The notes under the pieces were generated by a model, which had not been told where the DNA came from, did no database searches, and saw only the letters and a program-made list of their open reading frames with translations. From contig CBDCCX010000006.1 of assembly GCA_965215165.1 (NCBI GenBank), forward strand, positions 1,426,001 through 1,490,000: 64,000 nucleotides of DNA. The letters run 5' to 3'. Numbering within the stretch: the stretch's first letter is position 1; every line of letters starts with the position of its first letter. Below, piece after piece: positions 59,731 to 64,000 of the stretch. The DNA is from JANQRZ01 sp965215165 (GTDB taxonomy: Bacteria; Bacteroidota; Rhodothermia; Rhodothermales; JANQRZ01). The position numbers were made by a program, and so were the translations under genes.

Positions 59731-60559
59731 ATTTTTTCTGCTTGCGGCGGCGGACGATGAACTTGTTGGAGGCCTTCTTCTTCCGGGTCTTGTAGCCCTT
59801 GGCCGGCACGCCGGTCGGGCTCTGCGGATGACCGCCGGAGGCCTTGCCCTCGCCGCCGCCCATCGGGTGGTCGACCGGGTTCATGGCGACGCCGCGCGTC
59901 TTCGGACGGATGCCGAGCCAGCGCTTACGGCCGGCCTTGCCCCACTCGATGTTCATGTGGTCCGGGTTCGAGGTCTGGCCGATGGTGGCGCGGCAGCCGA
60001 CGGGCACGAGGCGGATCTCGCCGGAGGGGAGCTTGAGCGTGGCGTACTTGCCCTCGCGCGCCTGGAGCTGCGCGTAGGTCCCCGCGCTGCGGGCCATCTG
60101 CGCGCCCTTGCCCGGCTTCATCTCGATGGCGTGGACGAACGTGCCGAGCGGGATGTTCTTGAGCGGGATGCAGTTGCCGATCTCGGGCGACGCGTCTTCC
60201 CCACTCTGCACCACCGTCCCGACGGTCAGCTTGTCTGGGGCGATGATGTAGCGCTTCGCCCCGTCGGCGTAGGCCAAGAGCGCAATGCGAGCCGTGCGGT
60301 TCGGGTCGTACTCGATGGACGCGACCTTCGCCGGGATGCCGTCCTTGTCGTTGCGCTTGAAGTCGATGATCCGGTAGCGGCGCTTGTGGCCGCCGCCCTG
60401 GTGGCGCGTCGTGATGCGGCCGTTGTTGTTGCGGCCGCCATGCCGCCGGACGGGGGCCAGGAGGCTCTTCTCCGGGGTCGACTTGGTGATGGTCTCGAAC
60501 TGCGAGACCGAGCGCTGGCGCTGGCCTGGTGTGTTCGGTTTGAGCTTGCGGATTGCCAT
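59729..60559 (-). CDS. rplB: Ribosomal protein L2
   Basis: 276 residues, normal length. Peptidyl-transferase-centre protein. RRHGGRNNNGRITTRHQGGG, YDPNRTARIALLAYADG and the C-terminal GVAMNPVDHPMGGGEGKASG with its conserved histidine are clear. Confidence 0.98.
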   Translation of the reverse strand: MAIRKLKPNTPGQRQRSVSQFETITKSTPEKSLLAPVRRHGGRNNNGRITTRHQGGGHKRRYRIIDFKRNDKDGIPAKVASIEYDPNRTARIALLAYADGAKRYIIAPDKLTVGTVVQSGEDASPEIGNCIPLKNIPLGTFVHAIEMKPGKGAQMARSAGTYAQLQAREGKYATLKLPSGEIRLVPVGCRATIGQTSNPDHMNIEWGKAGRKRWLGIRPKTRGVAMNPVDHPMGGGEGKASGGHPQSPTGVPAKGYKTRKKKASNKFIVRRRKQKK

Positions 60560-60622
60560 GAGTCTGTGCGTTCGGGCATAGCTGCCGCCCGGCCGGGCCG
60601 GAGGCTTTGCGCCCAGGTGAAT

Positions 60623-60919
60623 CTAGATGCTTTCGAAGAAGTCGATCTCGCCGCTCCTGAGCGTGACGATGGCCTTCTTGTAGGTCGGCTTGCGGCCCTC
60701 GACCAAGCCGCGCTTGGTGAACTGCCGGCGGCGCTTGCCGCGCACCACCATCGTCCGCACCTCCTTGATGTCGATGTCCGGATACCGCGCCTCGATGGCG
60801 TTGCGGATCTGGATCTTGTTGGCGGTCTTCTCCACCTTGAAGGCGTAGTGCCGACCCTCCTCCATGAGGCGGGTCATCTTCTCGGTGACAATGGGGGCGA
60901 TGAGGATGGAACGGGCCAT
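60623..60919 (-). CDS. rplW: Ribosomal protein L23
   Basis: 98 residues. ILIAPIVTEKMTRLMEEGRH and FKVEKTANKIQIRNAIEARY are typical. Docking site for trigger factor and SRP at the exit tunnel. Confidence 0.96.
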   Translation of the reverse strand: MARSILIAPIVTEKMTRLMEEGRHYAFKVEKTANKIQIRNAIEARYPDIDIKEVRTMVVRGKRRRQFTKRGLVEGRKPTYKKAIVTLRSGEIDFFESI

Positions 60920-60945
60920 GATCGGGCGTGGCTAGGAAGCGTGAG

Positions 60946-61614
60946 TTACTCGGCGACGACTGGAGCCGGCGTTTCGGCGGTGCTGCTCTTGCCAAGCGCC
61001 CCGGTGAGCGCGTCGAGCGCCCCCTCCTGCAGCAGGATCACCTGCGCGCTCATCAGGTCGAGCGTCGAAGCACCCGCAGCCGGGCGGACGGTCAGCTTCG
61101 GGATGTTGCGGCCGGAGCGGTTGAGCACATCGTCGTGCTCGCCGGTGAGCAGGAGCACCTTGCGGCCAGCGAGCTCGTGGCTCGAAAGCAGACCGGCAAG
61201 ATCGCGCGTCTTGGGGGCGTCGAACTGGAAGTTCTCAACAATCCGAAGCCCCTCCTGCTGCGCCTTGTAGGTGAGTGCACTGCGCCGGGCGAGCTGCTTG
61301 GTCTTGCGGTTGACGCCGACCGAGTAGGTGTGCGGACGCGGACCGAAGGCCGTGCCGCCGCCACGCCGGGTCGGGCTCTTCTTGTCGCCGACGCGGGCGT
61401 TGCCCGTGCCCTTCTGCCGGTAGAGCTTGCGCGTCGAGCCGCGGACTTCGCTGCGGCCCTTCGTCTTGTGCGTACCCTGGCGGGCGTGCGCCTGCGCGGC
61501 GCGGACATCGAGCCATATGGCGTGGTCGTTCGGCTCGATCCCGAAGACGCTCTCGTCTAGCTCGACGGTGCGGCCGGCGTCGCTGCCGGTGCGGGTATAA
61601 ACGGTGAGGTTCAT
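60946..61614 (-). CDS. rplD: Ribosomal protein L4
   Basis: 222 residues. The tunnel-lining loop STRKLYRQKGTGNARVGDKK and GGGTAFGPRPHTYSVGVNRK are diagnostic. In other bacteria L4 also represses the S10 operon; no L4-binding leader is recognised here. Confidence 0.97.
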   Translation of the reverse strand: MNLTVYTRTGSDAGRTVELDESVFGIEPNDHAIWLDVRAAQAHARQGTHKTKGRSEVRGSTRKLYRQKGTGNARVGDKKSPTRRGGGTAFGPRPHTYSVGVNRKTKQLARRSALTYKAQQEGLRIVENFQFDAPKTRDLAGLLSSHELAGRKVLLLTGEHDDVLNRSGRNIPKLTVRPAAGASTLDLMSAQVILLQEGALDALTGALGKSSTAETPAPVVAE

Positions 61615-61630
61615 GGCGTTGCTGGTTGCG

Positions 61631-61667
61631 TTGACTGAGGAGGGGGCCCTCCGAAATCCCCAGTCAA
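61631..61667. repeat. Spacer inverted repeat (rplC-rplD)
   Basis: Perfect 7-base arms TTGACTG (61631-61637) / CAGTCAA (61661-61667) with a GC-rich GGGGGCCCTCC centre. Confidence 0.6.
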
Positions 61668-61682
61668 AAATCTAAGGTCGAC

Positions 61683-62312
61683 TCAGGCTTTGTGGATCTC
61701 GACAATCCCGCGACGCGCGCCCGGAACGGCTCCCTTGACGAGGACGAGGTTCTTGTCGGCGAAGACGCGGACGATGCGGAGGTTCTTGACCGTCACGCGG
61801 TCGCCTCCGGTGCGGCCGGCCATCTTGGTCCCTTTGAAGACGCGGCTCGGGTCCGAGGCCTGGCCGATGGAGCCGGGCGCACGCTGCCGGTTGTGCTGGC
61901 CGTGCGTGGCGTCGCCGACGCCGCGGAAGTTGTGGCGCTTGACGACGCCCTGGAAGCCTTTGCCTTTCGAGATCCCGACCACGTGGACTTTGTCGCCTTC
62001 CTCGAACACGTCGCCGACGCTGACTTCGTCGCCGAGGCCGAGGTCGTCCATGCCGTCGAAGCGACGGAACTCGACGAGGTGGCGCTTGGGCGCGGTCTTG
62101 GACGCTTCAAAGTGGCCCTGGAGGGCCTTCGTGGTGCTCTTCTCCGTACGGTCGCCGAAGGCGAGCTGGACGGCGCGGTAGCCGTCGGTCTCGTCCGTCT
62201 TGATCTGCGTCACAACGCAGGGGCCGGTCTCGATGGCGGTGCACACGATGTTGCGCCCGTTGTCGTCGAAGATGCTCGTCATGGCAATCTTCCGGCCGAG
62301 GATTCCGCTCAT
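61683..62312 (-). CDS. rplC: Ribosomal protein L3
   Basis: 209 residues. MSGILGRKIAMTSIFDDNGR, GKGFQGVVKRHNFRGVGDAT and QHNRQRAPGSIGQASDPSRV are diagnostic. A lipoprotein gene, not rpsJ, lies directly upstream. Confidence 0.97.
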   Translation of the reverse strand: MSGILGRKIAMTSIFDDNGRNIVCTAIETGPCVVTQIKTDETDGYRAVQLAFGDRTEKSTTKALQGHFEASKTAPKRHLVEFRRFDGMDDLGLGDEVSVGDVFEEGDKVHVVGISKGKGFQGVVKRHNFRGVGDATHGQHNRQRAPGSIGQASDPSRVFKGTKMAGRTGGDRVTVKNLRIVRVFADKNLVLVKGAVPGARRGIVEIHKA

Positions 62313-62346
62313 TGTAATCTCCTGATTAAGTTAAGCGTGGATGGGA

Positions 62347-62931
62347 TTAGTTGGCACTGCGCTCGACCCGCTCGAAGCGGGCTTGGCCGCCTTCGATCAG
62401 CTCGAATACCTCTTCGGGAAAGGCGTCGCCGAGCAGGAACGCGAGGGCTTCGCGGCCCTCGTCGCTGGCGTCGAGCGAAAAGGTGAACGCGTCGCTGCCG
62501 CTGAAATCGAACGCGACGTTGAAGCTGGTTTCGGGGACGCTCTGCCCGTCGGTCTCGGTGACGGTGAAGCGGATCTGCTCGTCGTCCTCGACAAACCCGT
62601 AGGTGCCGCGATTCGTGGTGCCCTCGCCGTCTGCAAGGAGCGGGAAGGTTCCTGCGCCTATAACTGTCGCTTCGAGCGGTCCTTCGACCGTGAAGACAAA
62701 CGCGTTGCTGGCCTCGAACGAGATCGAGATCGCGCCCTCGTCGCCGGCTTCGAGGATAGGAACGGGGACGGCACCAAGCGGGCTGGCTACGCGCACGCTC
62801 ACGTTTGTCGCCGTCCACGTGCCGAGGATGCGCTCTTCGGCCGAGCGGTCGTCCTCCTCAGAGTCGCAGCCCGTAAAGGCGACGACGCAGGCGAGGAGCG
62901 GCAGGAGCGCTAGGTGTCGGAGTCGGTTCAC
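62347..62931 (-). CDS. Lipoprotein inserted between rpsJ and rplC
   Basis: 194 residues. A signal peptide with lipobox FTGC (cysteine about 22) marks a lipid-anchored envelope protein. The mature start CDSEEDDRSAEERILGTWTA, then ISISFEASNAFVFTVEG and RGTYGFVEDDEQIRFTVTET, has the Gly-Thr-Trp and beta-strand rhythm of lipocalin-like domains. It starts with GTG two bases after the rpsJ stop, so it is coupled to S10 translation, and ends 34 bases before rplC. A lipoprotein gene here breaks the nearly universal rpsJ-rplC pair. Codon use is like its neighbours. Confidence 0.85.
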   Translation of the reverse strand: MNRLRHLALLPLLACVVAFTGCDSEEDDRSAEERILGTWTATNVSVRVASPLGAVPVPILEAGDEGAISISFEASNAFVFTVEGPLEATVIGAGTFPLLADGEGTTNRGTYGFVEDDEQIRFTVTETDGQSVPETSFNVAFDFSGSDAFTFSLDASDEGREALAFLLGDAFPEEVFELIEGGQARFERVERSAN

Positions 62932-62933
62932 GG

Positions 62934-63242
62934 TCAGACTTTGATCTCGACGTCGACGCCGCTGGGAAGCTCGAGCTTCATCAGCGCGTCGACGGTCTTG
63001 GACGAGGTCGAGAGAATGTCGATCAGCCGCTTGTGCGAGCGGTGCTCGAACTGGTCGCGCGCCTTCTTGTCAACGTGCGGGCTGCTGAGCACCGTATAGA
63101 CCGATTTCTTGGTCGGCAGCGGGATCGGGCCGCTCACGACGGCTCCGGTCTGCTTGACCGTGCGGATGATCTTCTCGGCGCTCTTGTCGACCAGGGTATG
63201 GTCGTACGACTTGAGCTTGATGCGGATTTTCTGGCTTGCCAT
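62934..63242 (-). CDS. rpsJ: Ribosomal protein S10
   Basis: 102 residues from ATG 63242 (MASQKIRIKLKSYDHTLVDK). GAVVSGPIPLPTKKSVYTVL and FEHRSHKRLIDILSTSSKTV are diagnostic. S10 is also the NusE antitermination factor. Followed by the lipoprotein gene after two bases. Confidence 0.97.
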   Translation of the reverse strand: MASQKIRIKLKSYDHTLVDKSAEKIIRTVKQTGAVVSGPIPLPTKKSVYTVLSSPHVDKKARDQFEHRSHKRLIDILSTSSKTVDALMKLELPSGVDVEIKV

Positions 63243-63262
63243 TGTTGGGTTTGGGGTTTGGA

Positions 63263-63297
63263 GTTGTGGGTGAAGATGAGAGCCTCTCACCCACAAC
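63263..63297. repeat. Spacer inverted repeat (tuf-rpsJ)
   Basis: Perfect 11-base arms GTTGTGGGTGA (63263-63273) / TCACCCACAAC (63287-63297). Next to it, AGTCGAGGATGT occurs twice (63318 and 63332), repeating the tuf 3' end. Confidence 0.8.
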
Positions 63298-63330
63298 CCA
63301 GGACCTCTAGCCGAATCAGTCGAGGATGTG

Positions 63331-64000
63331 TTAGTCGAGGATGTTGGTGACGACGCCGGCCCCCACCGTGCGACCCCCCTCCCGGATCGCAAACCGCAAC
63401 CCCTGCTCCATCGCCACCGGCACGATCAGCTGCACCCGGAACTGCGTGTTGTCCCCCGGCATCACCATCTCCACCCCCTCGTTGAGCTCGATGTCCCCCG
63501 TCACGTCCGTCGTCCGGAAGTAGAACTGCGGGCGGTACCCCTTGAAGAACGGCGTGTGGCGGCCCCCCTCCTCCTTCGAGAGCACGTACACCTCGCACTC
63601 GAACCCCGCGTGCGGCGTCACCGAGCCCGGCTTCGAGATCACCATGCCCCGCTCGAGCGCGTCCTTCTCGATGCCGCGCAGCAGGATGCCGGCGTTGTCG
63701 CCGGCCTGCGCCTGGTCCAAGAGCTTCCTGAACATCTCCACCCCCGTCACGGTGCTCGACAGCTTCGCCTCCTGCATCCCGACGATGTCCACCCCCTCGC
63801 CGACCTTGATCACCCCGCGCTCGACCCGGCCCGTGGCCACCGTCCCGCGACCGGTGATCGAGAAGACGTCCTCGATCGGCATCAAAAACGGCTTGTCCAC
63901 GTCGCGCTCCGGCGTCGGGATGTAGTCGTCGACGGCCTTCATCAGCGCCTCGACCGACGCCACCCCCGCCGCGTCGCCGTTGAGCGCCCCGAGCGCCGAG
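63331..64000 (-). CDS. tuf: Elongation factor Tu (N-terminal part outside window)
   Basis: Delivers aminoacyl-tRNA to the ribosome. The visible ~220 residues are the end of the GTPase domain and domains 2 and 3: PFLMPIEDVFSITGRGTVAT, GRVERGVIKVGEGVDIVG and GYRPQFYFRTTDVTGDIELN. The frame stays open to the window edge, where ALGALNGDAAGVASVEALM is read, so the G1-G4 motifs lie beyond it. Confidence 0.97.
   Translation of the reverse strand, partial: SALGALNGDAAGVASVEALMKAVDDYIPTPERDVDKPFLMPIEDVFSITGRGTVATGRVERGVIKVGEGVDIVGMQEAKLSSTVTGVEMFRKLLDQAQAGDNAGILLRGIEKDALERGMVISKPGSVTPHAGFECEVYVLSKEEGGRHTPFFKGYRPQFYFRTTDVTGDIELNEGVEMVMPGDNTQFRVQLIVPVAMEQGLRFAIREGGRTVGAGVVTNILD

Overview
The window is a GC-rich bacterial chromosome segment, most likely from the Bacteroidota/Rhodothermota side of the FCB group (Rhodothermales-like). 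Four observations support this. Three proteins end in type IX secretion (T9SS)-style tails with the PNP core, and one of them looks like the T9SS component PorZ. Several promoters match the Bacteroidota pattern TTG-N19-21-TAnnTTTG. The order miaB / sigma-54 activator / lptE is typical of Bacteroidota. The genes are dense, GC-rich and often overlap by 1-4 bases. The species itself is an inference.

Bases 1-31430 hold a truncated PEGA-domain Ser/Thr kinase and an outer-membrane protein. Next comes a scarred patch with a relic copy of the nth 3' end and a PIN toxin gene split by a small inverted-repeat element. It is followed by nth, a DUF4105 membrane protein, an aldehyde dehydrogenase, a tRNA-His/tRNA-Glu pair, PorZ, ribH and a PHP phosphoesterase. 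A flippase-like protein, DUF72, a Pol X-like HhH protein, an RluA-type pseudouridine synthase, NhaC, upp, a lipoprotein and a sodium:alanine symporter come next. The stretch ends with a 1040-residue FG-GAP/CSLREAI secreted protein, anmK, AhpD-like, TPR and GT2 genes, then lptE / sigma-54 activator / DUF4286 / miaB.

Bases 31431-45653 hold a Phd/RelE toxin-antitoxin pair, a lipoprotein, ribE, ribD coupled to a Fic AMP-transferase, an unrecognised gene, plsC, tRNA-Gln, a second copy of the small element, a large secreted trypsin-like protease, def, ruvX, an HU-like protein and a bifunctional RelA/SpoT.

Bases 45682-64000, minus strand, are the S10-spc-alpha ribosomal cluster running from tuf to rplQ with secY, map and rpoA. 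It is nearly canonical but has four oddities. A lipoprotein gene sits between rpsJ and rplC. infA is absent between map and rpmJ. rplQ carries a long HhH extension. Most of the larger spacers contain a different inverted repeat, several of them AT-rich.

The most promising leads are the spacer inverted-repeat families, the lipoprotein inside the S10 operon, a module of about 150 residues shared by two T9SS cargo proteins just before the sorting tail, the small mobile element found twice, and the short duplicated gene ends beside inserted genes. No CRISPR array, prophage or complete insertion sequence was seen.
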